Shown: piece after piece, positions 22,638-31,944 of the stretch
Position numbering within the stretch: the first letter of the stretch is position 1
How the letters are laid out: the number at the start of each line of letters is the position of its first letter
Program-made: the position numbers and the translations under genes
Assembly (NCBI RefSeq): GCF_015500055.1
Contig: NZ_CP045492.1
Coordinates: forward strand, 692,501-756,500
Reading direction: 5' to 3'
DNA: 64,000 bases
Source: Mesorhizobium sp. NBSH29
GTDB taxonomy: Bacteria > Pseudomonadota > Alphaproteobacteria > Rhizobiales > Rhizobiaceae
The notes under the pieces: generated by a model
What the model was told of the DNA's origin: nothing
What the model saw: the letters and a program-made list of their open reading frames with translations, nothing else
Database searches by the model: none

Positions 22638-23901
22638 TGGCGTGGGGACTGTCGAACAGATGGCCGATCTTGGCCGACGCGCCCGTGCCGCTGCGCGCCC
22701 GTTGGCCATCGCCGGCTCCGACCGTAAAAATGCTGCCTTGGTCGCTATCGCCAACGCCATTGAACAATCGATAGACAAAATCCTGTACGCGAACGCCGCC
22801 GACATGGCCAGCGGCATCGAAACCGGTCTTTCGCCGGCTTCTATGGACCGACTGAAGTTAACCAGTGAACGTATCGCCGACATGGCGAACGGCATTCGCG
22901 CCATTGCTGACCTTGCTGATCCTGTCGGTGCAATAATGGCCGCATGGGAGCGTCCGAACGGCCTGAAGATCGAGCGCGTACGAACCCCACTCGGTGTCAT
23001 TGGTGTCATCTATGAAAGCCGGCCCAATGTCACCGCAGACGCTGGCGCGTTGTGCCTGAAGGCCGGCAACGCGGTTATCCTGCGCGGTGGCTCGGATTCT
23101 GTGCATTCCTCGGCAGCCATTCACGCCTGCCTGGCTGAAGGGTTGAAAGCCGCCGGCCTGCCGCAAGATGCCATCCAGCGCGTCCCCACCACCGATCGTG
23201 CAGCCGTGGGTGAGATGCTGAAAGGCCTGGCCGGCAACCTAGATGTTATCATTCCGCGCGGCGGTCGCAGTCTTGTGGAGCGCGTGCAGAGTGAAGCCCG
23301 CGTGCCGGTGTTCGCGCATCTGGAGGGCATCTGTCACCTCTACATTGACGGCTCGGCAAATCTCGACATGGCAGTCGCGATTGCAGTCAACGCCAAGATG
23401 CGGCGAACCGGCATTTGCGGTGCGGCGGAAACGCTGCTTATTGACCGGGCCGTGGCCGACACGCATCTGGTGGCTGTCTTGGAAGCTCTGGCCGACGCCG
23501 GCTGCGAGATTCGTGGCGATGGCGATGTGGTGGCCGCTTTCCCGTCTGCTCATGAGGCGACCGCAGCGGACTGGAACACTGAATATCTTGATGCGATTGT
23601 GTCTGTGCGTATTGTCGACGGCGTCAATGCAGCCATCGACCACATCGAAACACATTCTTCTCATCACACCGAGGCGATTGTCGCTGAAGATGCCGTCGTC
23701 GTCGAAAGATTCTTCAACGAGATTGATTCCGCCATCCTGCTTCACAACGCCTCGACGCAGTTTGCCGATGGTGGTGAGTTCGGCATGGGCGGTGAAATCG
23801 GCATCGCCACCGGCAAGATGCATGCTCGTGGCCCCGTTGGCGTCGAGCAGTTGACCTCCTTTAAATATCGGGTGCGCGGCACAGGTCAGGTACGGGCGTG
23901 A
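22621..23901 (+). CDS. proA: Glutamate-5-semialdehyde dehydrogenase (gamma-glutamyl phosphate reductase)
   Basis: Second step of proline synthesis, reducing gamma-glutamyl phosphate with NADPH. The product is 426 aa from the ATG at 22621, which has GGAGG seven bases upstream. Family marks are [20 protein letters not shown] and the catalytic-Cys region [14 protein letters not shown]. Translational coupling with proB is likely from the overlap. Confidence 0.97.
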   Translation: MLARSDGVGTVEQMADLGRRARAAARPLAIAGSDRKNAALVAIANAIEQSIDKILYANAADMASGIETGLSPASMDRLKLTSERIADMANGIRAIADLADPVGAIMAAWERPNGLKIERVRTPLGVIGVIYESRPNVTADAGALCLKAGNAVILRGGSDSVHSSAAIHACLAEGLKAAGLPQDAIQRVPTTDRAAVGEMLKGLAGNLDVIIPRGGRSLVERVQSEARVPVFAHLEGICHLYIDGSANLDMAVAIAVNAKMRRTGICGAAETLLIDRAVADTHLVAVLEALADAGCEIRGDGDVVAAFPSAHEATAADWNTEYLDAIVSVRIVDGVNAAIDHIETHSSHHTEAIVAEDAVVVERFFNEIDSAILLHNASTQFADGGEFGMGGEIGIATGKMHARGPVGVEQLTSFKYRVRGTGQVRA

Positions 23902-23926
23902 CGCCAGCAACGGATTCGGCCCGGTT

Positions 23927-24553
23927 ATGACCGCAAGTGCCGAAAGCGAACCCGACCAGCGCTTCCTGCGCATGCCCTACGTGGAAAGCGGAATGCAAGT
24001 CGGTCTTTTCGGTGGGTCTTTCAACCCGCCCCATGCCGGCCATGCACTAGTTGCCGAGATCGCACTGCGCCGGCTGGCGCTCGACCAACTCTGGTGGATC
24101 GTAACGCCCGGAAACCCGCTGAAAGCCGGGAACCAGCGAGCCTCTTTGACCACCCGGTTACGGCTATCGGAATCGATCGCCCGTGACCCGCGCATAAAAG
24201 TCACTGCCTTCGAGGCTAGCCATAATGTGCGCTATACCGCCGACACGATGGCGCTGGTGAAAGCCCGCAATCCAGGCGTTGATTTCGTCTGGATCATGGG
24301 CGCCGACAATCTTCGCGACTTCCATCACTGGCAGCGTTGGCGAGACATCGTGATGACGTTTCCCATCGCCGTCATCGACCGTCCCGGTGCCACGCTCTCG
24401 TTTCTCTCTTCTGTCGTTGCCAAGACATTCGACTATGCTCGTATCGACGAAAAGGACGCCCCGCACCTGGCGCACAGGAAGGCTCCGGCATGGACCTTCA
24501 TCCACGGCCCACGCTCATCTCTGTCCTCTACAGCCCTGCGAGGCGGCGGCTGA
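23927..24553 (+). CDS. nadD: Nicotinate-nucleotide adenylyltransferase
   Basis: Makes deamido-NAD from nicotinate mononucleotide and ATP. The 208-aa product contains the nucleotidyltransferase signature GLFGGSFNPPHAGH near residues 26-39 and WIMGADNLRDFHHW later. Members of this family usually start close to the GSFNPPH motif; here about 25 extra residues precede it, as in other Rhizobiales. It follows proA by 25 bases in the conserved obgE-proBA-nadD order. Confidence 0.95.
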   Translation: MTASAESEPDQRFLRMPYVESGMQVGLFGGSFNPPHAGHALVAEIALRRLALDQLWWIVTPGNPLKAGNQRASLTTRLRLSESIARDPRIKVTAFEASHNVRYTADTMALVKARNPGVDFVWIMGADNLRDFHHWQRWRDIVMTFPIAVIDRPGATLSFLSSVVAKTFDYARIDEKDAPHLAHRKAPAWTFIHGPRSSLSSTALRGGG

Positions 24554-24647
24554 GTCGCTGTCAAAGCGGCGTAACCTATGTCGCTTTTACCGCTCCGTCC
24601 GGCCGCTTTAGTTGGCACTCTCGCTATCGAAACAGCAGGAACTTGGC

Positions 24648-25922
24648 ATGGAACGCGGGACATCCGAGAGCGACATTTCGGCCCCCGCGCCGTTGATCGC
24701 GATTGCCAGCATTATCATCTCGATGGCGCTGGTGGCTGTCGGCAATGGTTTGATGTTCGCCTACATCCCGGTCCGTCTGGGCGCCGAAGGCTTCTCACCG
24801 ACCTGGGCGGGATTGGTCATCACCGGTCTTTCTGCTGGCGGCGTTGCCGGCTGCATTCTGACGGGACCGCTGGTCAGGCGTGTTGGCCACGCACGCGCCT
24901 TCATGGTGCTTTCCGCCCTGATTGCACTATCCAACGCAGCGGTTGGTTTCGGCACTTACCCGGTTCTTTGGATTGCCGCGCGTACGCTGTATGGCTTTGC
25001 CATTTGCGGGCTATTCATTGTTGCGCAAAGCTGGCTAAACGACGCCATTGACAATTCGGTACGTGGCCGTGTGATAGCGATCTTCAATGTGTCCTATATT
25101 GGCGGATTGGGCGTTGGATACTACACGCTATCGTTGATCGACATGGGCGGGACGCAGGCAGCCCTGATCGGTATCGCTTTCACCGCGCTATCTATTCTGC
25201 CAGTCGGCATGACGCGTCTTCGCCAACCTCCTGTCCCGAAGTCGGCGACCGTGGCTATACGCAAGGCTTGGGCCATATCCCCCGTCGGTGTGGCGGGCAT
25301 GCTCGCGGTTGGCGGGATGTCGATGAGCATCACCGGCTTTGCCCCCATTCATGCAACCGCAGAAGGCTACAGCCAGCAAGATGTCGCACTTTTGCTTTCA
25401 GCAATGCCGCTCGGAACCATACTCTTGCAAATTCCCTTCGGTTGGATCTCGGATCGCACGGATCGCCGCTATGTGCTGATCTTCGTCTCGTTGATCGTCG
25501 CAATATGCGGCGTGCTCGCGCTGGGCTTTGATGGCAGGGCGTTGGCCATTTTGGTGGTGGTTTATATTTTTTGGGATGGCGCCGCCGAAACGGTCTATTC
25601 GCTGGCCAGTGCCCATGCCAGTGATCGGGCTGCCAAGGACGACATGGTCGCCCTGTCGAGTTCGCTTCTGTTTGCATGGTCGCTTTCGGGCTGTTTGGTT
25701 CCCGCCTTCGTAACCGGGCTGAGCGCTGTTTTCGGCACCCAGTCCTTCATTTATGTGGTGATCGCAATTGCCGCCGCCTATTCCGGCTTCGTGATCTGGC
25801 GGGTGCTCCAGGCCAAGCCGGTGCCTGCCGACGAAACCGGGATTTTCACCCCGATGACAGCACAGGCGCCCCCGCCCGTCGAGCTCGCTTTCTCCTCCGC
25901 GGAGGAGGGCTCATTGTCGTGA
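24648..25922 (+). CDS. MFS transporter (YcaD-like)
   Basis: A 424-aa major facilitator with about twelve hydrophobic segments and the usual central cytoplasmic loop. The motif between the second and third helices of the second half reads IPFGWISDRTDRRYVLI. It lies between nadD and rsfS, where many relatives have no such gene, so it appears to be an insertion into a conserved gene run. The substrate is unknown; the YcaD-like label is a resemblance only. The ATG at 24648 has an AGGA site. Confidence 0.85.
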   Translation: MERGTSESDISAPAPLIAIASIIISMALVAVGNGLMFAYIPVRLGAEGFSPTWAGLVITGLSAGGVAGCILTGPLVRRVGHARAFMVLSALIALSNAAVGFGTYPVLWIAARTLYGFAICGLFIVAQSWLNDAIDNSVRGRVIAIFNVSYIGGLGVGYYTLSLIDMGGTQAALIGIAFTALSILPVGMTRLRQPPVPKSATVAIRKAWAISPVGVAGMLAVGGMSMSITGFAPIHATAEGYSQQDVALLLSAMPLGTILLQIPFGWISDRTDRRYVLIFVSLIVAICGVLALGFDGRALAILVVVYIFWDGAAETVYSLASAHASDRAAKDDMVALSSSLLFAWSLSGCLVPAFVTGLSAVFGTQSFIYVVIAIAAAYSGFVIWRVLQAKPVPADETGIFTPMTAQAPPPVELAFSSAEEGSLS

Positions 25923-26081
25923 ACGGAACCTGGACGGCAAGATCGACGTTTCAGCGTCTTGAAAGTGTAACCTAACTCTGCCTATCTAAGTGGTGCCGTC
26001 AGCGTCCATGGCGGCAAGCCGGTTCCTGTTTTGAAAGGGAAGACACTGCGAACAGCAACTGAGAAGAAGGCCTCCATCAAC

Positions 26082-26459
26082 ATGCCTTCGCCGGCCGGGA
26101 TAAACCGAGAAGATGATTTCTCCCGCGCCATTAAAACCGTCCTTGCCAGTTTGGAAGACTCCAAGGCCGAAAATATTGTCAGCATCGATATCCGGGGCAA
26201 GTCCAGCCTCGGCGACTACATGGTGGTGGCATCTGGTCGCTCGCATCGCCATGTCGCAGCCGTGGCAGACCAGCTGATCCGGACACTAAAGGAAAACGAC
26301 CTCGGTACAGCGCGTGTCGAAGGTTTGCCGGGTGCTGACTGGGTTCTGGTCGACGCAGGCGATGTCATCGTCCACATCTTCCGACCTGAGGTGCGAGAAT
26401 TCTACAATCTCGAAAAGATGTGGCAGTCTCCCGACCTTGAGGAAGAGACGGTTCATTGA
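26082..26459 (+). CDS. rsfS: Ribosome silencing factor RsfS
   Basis: Binds L14 on the 50S subunit and blocks subunit joining during starvation. From the ATG at 26082 the protein is 125 aa. The conserved core includes SIDIRGKSSLGDYMVVASGRS, GLPGADWVLVDAGDVIVHIF and RPEVREFYNLEKMW. An in-frame TTG at 26031 would add 17 residues; the ATG is preferred but the start is not certain. Downstream rlmH is 15 bases away. Confidence 0.93.
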   Translation: MPSPAGINREDDFSRAIKTVLASLEDSKAENIVSIDIRGKSSLGDYMVVASGRSHRHVAAVADQLIRTLKENDLGTARVEGLPGADWVLVDAGDVIVHIFRPEVREFYNLEKMWQSPDLEEETVH

Positions 26460-26474
26460 ACTGTCTTTGACACA

Positions 26475-26957
26475 ATGAAGGTCGCGATACTTGCTGTGGG
26501 CAGGATGAAGTCCGGCCCCGAAAAGGAACTCGCCGACCGCTATTTCGAGCGGTTTTCGAAAAGCGGCCCTGCGATCGGCCTTGAGTTTGCGGGCGTAAGC
26601 GAATTTCCCGAAAGCCGCAGCCAGAACGTCGATGAACGTCGACGCGATGAGGCGATGCGGATGCAAGGTCAGATGATCGCGGGCTCGAAAGTAATTTTAC
26701 TAGACGAGCGCGGCAAGAATTTTTCCTCCCAGGAATTTGCCGACAAGATTGCCACCTTTCGAGATGGCGGCCAGCGCGCATTGACGTTTGCCATAGGCGG
26801 CGCAGATGGTCATGACGCTTCCACGCGAGAAGTGGCCGCACTCAGCCTTTCGTTTGGGGCGCTGACCTGGCCGCACCAGCTTGTGCGCATCATGCTGGCC
26901 GAACAGCTTTACCGCTCGGCGACGATCCTGTCTGGCCATCCTTATCACCGGGCTTGA
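26475..26957 (+). CDS. rlmH: 23S rRNA (pseudouridine-1915-N3)-methyltransferase RlmH
   Basis: A SPOUT-type methyltransferase acting on helix 69 of 23S rRNA. The 160-aa product has KVAILAVGRMKSGPEKELADRY at the N-terminus. The trefoil-knot SAM site is formed by FAIGGADGHD and LTWPHQLVRIMLAEQLYRS. It is paired with rsfS as in most bacteria. Confidence 0.97.
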   Translation: MKVAILAVGRMKSGPEKELADRYFERFSKSGPAIGLEFAGVSEFPESRSQNVDERRRDEAMRMQGQMIAGSKVILLDERGKNFSSQEFADKIATFRDGGQRALTFAIGGADGHDASTREVAALSLSFGALTWPHQLVRIMLAEQLYRSATILSGHPYHRA

Positions 26958-27041
26958 ACCATCACGCAATGGCGGATGGTTGACGATACCTCGGCGACCT
27001 GCTTCGTACGCTGTGACATCCACAACGCGACCGATCATGTA

Positions 27042-28358
27042 ATGAGAGCCATCCTCCAATTGGGAAGAAGAGCTGCGCGGTCAAGCCCTGCGCTCATTGT
27101 GCTTGCCTTTTCGGTCATTTCGCCAGCGATCGCCGAAGATGCAGCAGCAGTCGCCGCGCGCCAGTCGCAACGCCAGAGCGAATATGAAATGGTGGCGCGC
27201 GACATGGCGCTCTCCAAAGAAAATCTGGACAAGTTAACGACCGAAATCGACTTGTTGAAGAAGGACCATGGGACGATCACTGCAGCGCTGATACAGGCCG
27301 CGATGACCGAGAAGAAACTCGGTCAGGATATCGAAGACATTTCCGACCGCCTGGATACGTTGAGGGGCCAGCAAACCGGTATTCACAGATCCCTCGAGGC
27401 CCGGCGCGACGTTCTGGCAGAGGTGTTGGGCGCGCTTCAACGCATGGGTTTGAATCCACCTCCCGCCCTTCTAGTGAAACCAGAGGACGCGCTGTCGTCA
27501 GTTCGCAGCGCAATTCTTCTGGGCGCAGTTGTGCCTCAACTCCGCTCCGAAACCGAGATCTTGCTGGCGGATCTTAACGAACTCAGCCGCCTTACAGCTT
27601 CTATAGAAGCTGAGCACAAAAGACTGAGCACGACAATTGCTGAGCAGATAACCGAAAAGCAGCGCCTCGACCTCCTTCTAACTGAAAAAACCCGGCTGCA
27701 AAGCGCGCAGCAGATAGCGCTGGCGGAAGAACAGCATCGGGCAGAAACCCTTGCTGCCCGCGCTGGCAGCCTGAAGGACTTGATAGCTTCCCTCGAAACT
27801 GAAGCCGCTAGCAAACGCACGGCGGAAGAGCGAGCAGCGCGCGCTGGTGAAGCCGAGAAGCAGCGCAATGCCGCTCGCGCCGCTATGCCCGTCCCCGAAG
27901 CCAACCGTCTCCTTGAAACGGCACCTTTTTCGCGCCAGCGCGGAAAGCTGGTTCTTCCAGTTGTCGGGCAGCGCTCGCGGCGCTTCGGTGGCAAGGACAG
28001 TAACGGCGGCGTGATGCTTGGCGACACGGTTGCGACACATTCGAGCGCCATCGTTACAGCGCCCGCTGACGGGAGCGTGCTTTATGCAGGGCCTTTCCGA
28101 TCTTACGGGCAACTCTTGATCCTGAACGCCGGCGATGGCTATCATGTCGTTTTGGCGGGAATGGCGAGAATCAGCGTGACTACGGGCCAATCAGTCTTGG
28201 CGGGCGAACCGGTCGGCGCTATGGGTGAAGCGAAAGTGGCGAGTGCGGCGGCTACAAAGAATGACTCCGGCCCCGAACTCTATGTAGAATTCCGAAAAGA
28301 CGGAAAACCCGTCGACCCTGCCCCATGGTGGGCAGTGCGTGTTTCTGGAAGGACGTGA
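27042..28358 (+). CDS. EnvC-like murein hydrolase activator (degenerate LytM domain)
   Basis: A 438-aa exported protein. A signal peptide (ALIVLAFSVISPAIA) is followed by about 230 residues of coiled coil (AVAARQSQRQSEYEMVARDM onward), then a C-terminal M23/LytM fold. The zinc ligands expected in active M23 peptidases (HxxxD and HxH) are not preserved: the first motif reads SNGGVMLGDT and the last ELYVEFR. As in E. coli EnvC, the domain is therefore probably catalytically dead and activates amidases at the septum. The stop is one base before ctpA. The ATG at 27042 gives the best signal peptide. Confidence 0.88.
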   Translation: MRAILQLGRRAARSSPALIVLAFSVISPAIAEDAAAVAARQSQRQSEYEMVARDMALSKENLDKLTTEIDLLKKDHGTITAALIQAAMTEKKLGQDIEDISDRLDTLRGQQTGIHRSLEARRDVLAEVLGALQRMGLNPPPALLVKPEDALSSVRSAILLGAVVPQLRSETEILLADLNELSRLTASIEAEHKRLSTTIAEQITEKQRLDLLLTEKTRLQSAQQIALAEEQHRAETLAARAGSLKDLIASLETEAASKRTAEERAARAGEAEKQRNAARAAMPVPEANRLLETAPFSRQRGKLVLPVVGQRSRRFGGKDSNGGVMLGDTVATHSSAIVTAPADGSVLYAGPFRSYGQLLILNAGDGYHVVLAGMARISVTTGQSVLAGEPVGAMGEAKVASAAATKNDSGPELYVEFRKDGKPVDPAPWWAVRVSGRT

Positions 28359-28359
28359 G

Positions 28360-29688
28360 ATGGTTCGTAAATTGACGCTGCTGTTTGCCGGTGCCCTGAT
28401 GGGGGCCTCGGCCATGAGTTTGGTGCAGGGCGCGCCGGGCCTGACAGCAAACGCCGCAGGCTCTGAGACCTACCGCCAGTTGGCCATTTTCGGCGACGTC
28501 TTTGAACGTGTGCGCGGCCAGTACGTCACGCCGCCAGACGAGAAATCTCTGGTAGAGAATGCCATCAATGGCATGCTGACATCGCTCGACCCGCATTCCT
28601 CCTACCTCAACCCGGATGCTGCAAAAGATATGCGCGTCCAGACCAAGGGTGAATTCGGCGGCCTCGGCATCGAGGTCACCATGGAAAATGACCTGGTCAA
28701 GGTTATCACACCCATCGACGACACGCCGGCGGCGCGCGCTGGTGTTCGCGCTGGCGACTTTATTGCCGAGATTGACGGCGAGGAAGTGCGCGGCCTGACG
28801 CTCAACGACGCCGTTGAGAAAATGCGGGGACTGGTCAACACATCTATCGAGCTCACGCTGCTGCGTGAAGGCGCAGACAAGCCCATCAAGGTCAGCATCA
28901 AGCGCGACATCATCAAGGTTAAGGCCGTGAAGTACCGCGTCGAAAATGACGTGGGCTATATGAAGATCACCTCCTTCACCGAAAAGACCTTCGATGATCT
29001 CCAGGCGGCTATTGACGATATCAAGTCAAAGATCCCGGCCGACAAGCTGAAGGGCTATGTGCTTGATCTTCGCCTGAATCCGGGCGGTCTGCTCGATCAG
29101 GCGGTCAGCGTCTCGGACACCTTCCTCGAACGAGGCGAGATAGTCTCGACACGCGGCCGCGACCCCAAGGACATTTCACGCTTCGATTCGCGTGCCGGTG
29201 ACATGATCGACGGCAAGCCACTTGTAGTGCTCGTCAATGGCGGTTCGGCAAGCGCGTCGGAGATCGTTGCTGGTGCATTGCAGGATCATCGCCGTGCAAC
29301 GGTTGTTGGCACGCAATCGTTCGGCAAAGGCTCGGTGCAGACCATCATACCACTGGCCGAAAACGGCGCCCTGCGGCTGACCACGGCACTTTATTACACA
29401 CCGTCGGGCAAATCGATTCAGGGCAAGGGCATCACGCCCGACATCAAGGTCGACCAGCCATTGCCGGAAGATTTGAAGGATCGCGATTTGACCCGTGGCG
29501 AGTCGGATCTGAAGGGCCATATCAAGGGTGCCGAGGAGGGCGACCAGGGTTCCGGTTCTGCCGCCTATGTCCCGCCTGAGCCTAAGGATGACGTGCAGTT
29601 GAACTACGCGCTCGATCTTTTGCGTGGCATCAAGACTGATCCGGCATTCCCGCCGAACCCGCAAAAGGCTGTGCTGAACCAACAATAG
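28360..29688 (+). CDS. ctpA: S41 family C-terminal processing peptidase (CtpA)
   Basis: A periplasmic serine protease with a Ser/Lys dyad. The 442-aa product has a signal peptide (LTLLFAGALMGASAMSLVQG) and a PDZ domain (GGLGIEVTMENDLVKVITPI, then VRAGDFIAEIDGE). The S41 core VNGGSASASEIVAGAL has its catalytic Ser near residue 296, and GTQSFGKGSVQTI carries the Lys near 322. Neighbouring envC and yibQ suggest a role in cell envelope turnover. It follows envC directly. Confidence 0.96.
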   Translation: MVRKLTLLFAGALMGASAMSLVQGAPGLTANAAGSETYRQLAIFGDVFERVRGQYVTPPDEKSLVENAINGMLTSLDPHSSYLNPDAAKDMRVQTKGEFGGLGIEVTMENDLVKVITPIDDTPAARAGVRAGDFIAEIDGEEVRGLTLNDAVEKMRGLVNTSIELTLLREGADKPIKVSIKRDIIKVKAVKYRVENDVGYMKITSFTEKTFDDLQAAIDDIKSKIPADKLKGYVLDLRLNPGGLLDQAVSVSDTFLERGEIVSTRGRDPKDISRFDSRAGDMIDGKPLVVLVNGGSASASEIVAGALQDHRRATVVGTQSFGKGSVQTIIPLAENGALRLTTALYYTPSGKSIQGKGITPDIKVDQPLPEDLKDRDLTRGESDLKGHIKGAEEGDQGSGSAAYVPPEPKDDVQLNYALDLLRGIKTDPAFPPNPQKAVLNQQ

Positions 29689-29794
29689 GAGCAGCGCCGT
29701 AGCCGCCGGCACAAGGGGATCCGGCGGCGGCGATCCAGTTTTGTCGGTTCGACACGGACCCGCCTTGCTGTTCCCCGCAACCAGAGGAAGCGGC

Positions 29795-30964
29795 GTGCAG
29801 CCAGCCATCAAGGACATCGAACGGCCGCTGGGGATGGGGGGCAACCGCTCCTCCCCGCGGCGGATGCGACTGAACGGCGCGACGCTGACAGGTGCTGTTG
29901 CAGCACTCGTCGTGTTTGCAGCCTCCGGCGCCATCGCGCTCAGGGAACGCCCATTCCGCGCGCCCTCTGTTCTGGCCGTCCAGGATCCCTTGGTAGAGGT
30001 GGCATCCAAAGCTGAAACGTTGCCACCGCAGATGCCCGAAACCACCGTGCCTGTGCCCAATTCGACGGGTCCGTCGATCATTCATGTCAATCCTGAAGCC
30101 AAAGGTTCCGGCAGCGGCGTAATCGTCATTCGCGACCCGTCGGCACTTGGCCAGAACCTGCGCATCGCCCATCTGCCCGACAAGGCGCTGATTGAGAATA
30201 CGCCGGCCGGGCCACTGCCCACGCGCGCATCTGATGGCCGCCGCCCCTTTGATGTCTATGCGAGGCCCTGGTCGGGCGCTCGCGGTGCACGCGTGGCGAT
30301 TGTCATCGGCGGCCTTGCTGTTTCCCAGACTGGCACGCAGCAGGCTGTCGATAAATTGCCTGCAGAAGTGACGCTTGCCTTTGCCTCGCAAGGCAACAGC
30401 ATCGGCCGCTGGATGCAGGCAGCACGCCGCAAGGGGCATGAAATCATGATGCAGGTGCCGCTGGAGCCGTTTGATTTTCCAAGCGTCAATCCCGGACGAA
30501 GCACTCTGACAGTCGATGCAAGTCCTGCTGAGAACGTCGAAAACCTGCACTGGACGCTAGCCCGCACCACCAATTACACCGGCATCATGAACTACATGGG
30601 AGCCCGTTTCACGACCGATCCCGCGTCCATGGCGCCCGTCATGGCCGAGCTCGGCAAGCGCGGACTGATGTATCTCGACGACGGGACTGTCGCCCGCAGT
30701 GCAGCCGCTGCCGAGGCCCTGCGGAACGGTGTACCCTTTGCCGAGGGCGACACGACCATCGACGCTGTGCGCGAACGTGGCGAAATTCTCAAGAAACTGG
30801 ACGAGGTGGAGCGAACCGCACGCGCAAAAGGATTTGCCGTAGGCATCGGTTCCGCCTTCGACGTGACCGTCGATGCCGTGGCGTCCTGGATAGCCGAAGC
30901 CAAGAAACGCGGCATTGAGATCGTTCCGATCTCCGCAGTCGCCAAAGATCCGGAGCGCGGATAG
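29795..30964 (+). CDS. Divergent polysaccharide deacetylase family protein (YibQ/DUF610)
   Basis: A 389-aa protein. An N-terminal membrane segment (LTGAVAALVVFAASGAIAL) precedes a linker and a divergent polysaccharide deacetylase fold: IVIGGLAVSQTGTQQAVDKL, KGHEIMMQVPLEPFDFPS, NYMGARFTTDP and GLMYLDDG. The family is widely linked to envC and ctpA. The GTG at 29795 has AGAGGA seven bases upstream and is preferred over a TTG 54 bases earlier. The stop is 3 bases before rppH, so they form an operon. Enzyme activity has not been proven for the family. Confidence 0.88.
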   Translation: MQPAIKDIERPLGMGGNRSSPRRMRLNGATLTGAVAALVVFAASGAIALRERPFRAPSVLAVQDPLVEVASKAETLPPQMPETTVPVPNSTGPSIIHVNPEAKGSGSGVIVIRDPSALGQNLRIAHLPDKALIENTPAGPLPTRASDGRRPFDVYARPWSGARGARVAIVIGGLAVSQTGTQQAVDKLPAEVTLAFASQGNSIGRWMQAARRKGHEIMMQVPLEPFDFPSVNPGRSTLTVDASPAENVENLHWTLARTTNYTGIMNYMGARFTTDPASMAPVMAELGKRGLMYLDDGTVARSAAAAEALRNGVPFAEGDTTIDAVRERGEILKKLDEVERTARAKGFAVGIGSAFDVTVDAVASWIAEAKKRGIEIVPISAVAKDPERG

Positions 30965-30967
30965 AGC

Positions 30968-31492
30968 ATGACCACAACCGACCCTGAAACTCTCCCTTAC
31001 CGCCCCTGTGTGGGCATCATGGTGCTTAACAACCGAGGTCTGGTCTGGGCAGGCCACCGGATCGTTGTCGAGCGTGACGAACTCGACGGTGCCGACAAGC
31101 TCTGGCAGATGCCGCAAGGCGGGATCGACAAGGGTGAAGACCCATTCCCGGCTGCCTTACGCGAACTTTATGAGGAAACCGGCATGCGCTCGGTGACCGT
31201 CCTTGCCGAGACACCGGCCTGGATAACCTATGATTTGCCTCCCCATTTGGTCGGCATCGCCTTGAAAGGCAAATATCGCGGCCAGAAACAAAAATGGTTT
31301 GCCTTCCGTTTCGAAGGTGACGAAAGCGAAATCGCCATCAACCCTCCACCAGGCGACCACACAGCTGAATTTGATCGCTGGGCCTGGAAGCCGATTAACG
31401 AGCTGCCGGAACTGATCGTTCCCTTCAAGCGCGGCGTTTATGAAGAGGTCGTCGCCGCTTTTTCCCATCTCGTCGAGTCGGCTGCTTCTTGA
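30968..31492 (+). CDS. rppH: RNA pyrophosphohydrolase (Nudix)
   Basis: Removes pyrophosphate from 5' triphosphate mRNA ends, starting decay. The 174-aa product contains the Nudix box [23 protein letters not shown] near residues 56-78 and the downstream [12 protein letters not shown] typical of RppH/YgdP. A hairpin with T run follows the gene. Confidence 0.95.
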   Translation: MTTTDPETLPYRPCVGIMVLNNRGLVWAGHRIVVERDELDGADKLWQMPQGGIDKGEDPFPAALRELYEETGMRSVTVLAETPAWITYDLPPHLVGIALKGKYRGQKQKWFAFRFEGDESEIAINPPPGDHTAEFDRWAWKPINELPELIVPFKRGVYEEVVAAFSHLVESAAS

Positions 31493-31569
31493 CGACTGCG
31501 TGTTACGCCTCATTGCATCGAACAATTCTCAAGTATTACTACCTTGCATCTGAATGTTCCTGCCCGAGA

Positions 31570-31599
31570 AGACAAATCAGGCAAAATGTTTGTCTTTTT
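31570..31599 (+). terminator. Probable intrinsic terminator after rppH
   Basis: AGACAAA (31570-31576) pairs with TTTGTCT (31589-31595), with a 12-base loop, followed by TTTT. The stem is AU-rich and modest, but the T run and the position after rppH support termination. Confidence 0.6.
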
Positions 31600-31664
31600 G
31601 CAGCGGATTGCCTATCTACAAGAGGAACGCATTTTTCTGCGAACGATAAAAGGGAACATTTTCA

Positions 31665-31913
31665 TTGGCTGACAACAGGCAGAACATCATGGAAAAAGCC
31701 GAGACACGTTTTCTAGAGACCCAGAAAAAAACCGCTGAACGCGCGAAAGCAACCGCAGAATACCAAACTGAAGCGAAGATGAGAGCCCAAAAGACCGCGA
31801 AGCTACGCGAATTGCGCTTAGCCAAGGAAGAGGCTGACCGCGTCGAGGCAGCCGCTCTCGAGCCTGCCCCAGCCAAAAAGAAACGGGTATCGCGCGCCAA
31901 GGCCGCTGGCTAA
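31665..31913 (+). CDS. Small charged coiled-coil protein with Ala/Lys tail, function unknown
   Basis: An 82-aa protein, almost entirely charged helix (EKAETRFLETQKKTAERAKA and KMRAQKTAKLRELRLAKEEA), ending in PAPAKKKRVSRAKAAG. It starts with TTG, with AAAAGGGAA upstream; an ATG eight codons later is the alternative. The composition recalls small nucleoid- or RNA-binding proteins, but no family is recognised. Codon usage looks native. It lies alone between rppH and an MFS gene on the opposite strand. Confidence 0.65.
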   Translation: MADNRQNIMEKAETRFLETQKKTAERAKATAEYQTEAKMRAQKTAKLRELRLAKEEADRVEAAALEPAPAKKKRVSRAKAAG

Positions 31914-31944
31914 ACGCCTGATTGTATTGGAATGGGTCCTGAGG

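Noticed and set aside
27942-28340. M23 peptidase domain as an active hydrolase
   Set aside because: The zinc-binding His and Asp residues are missing, so an activator role like EnvC is more likely.
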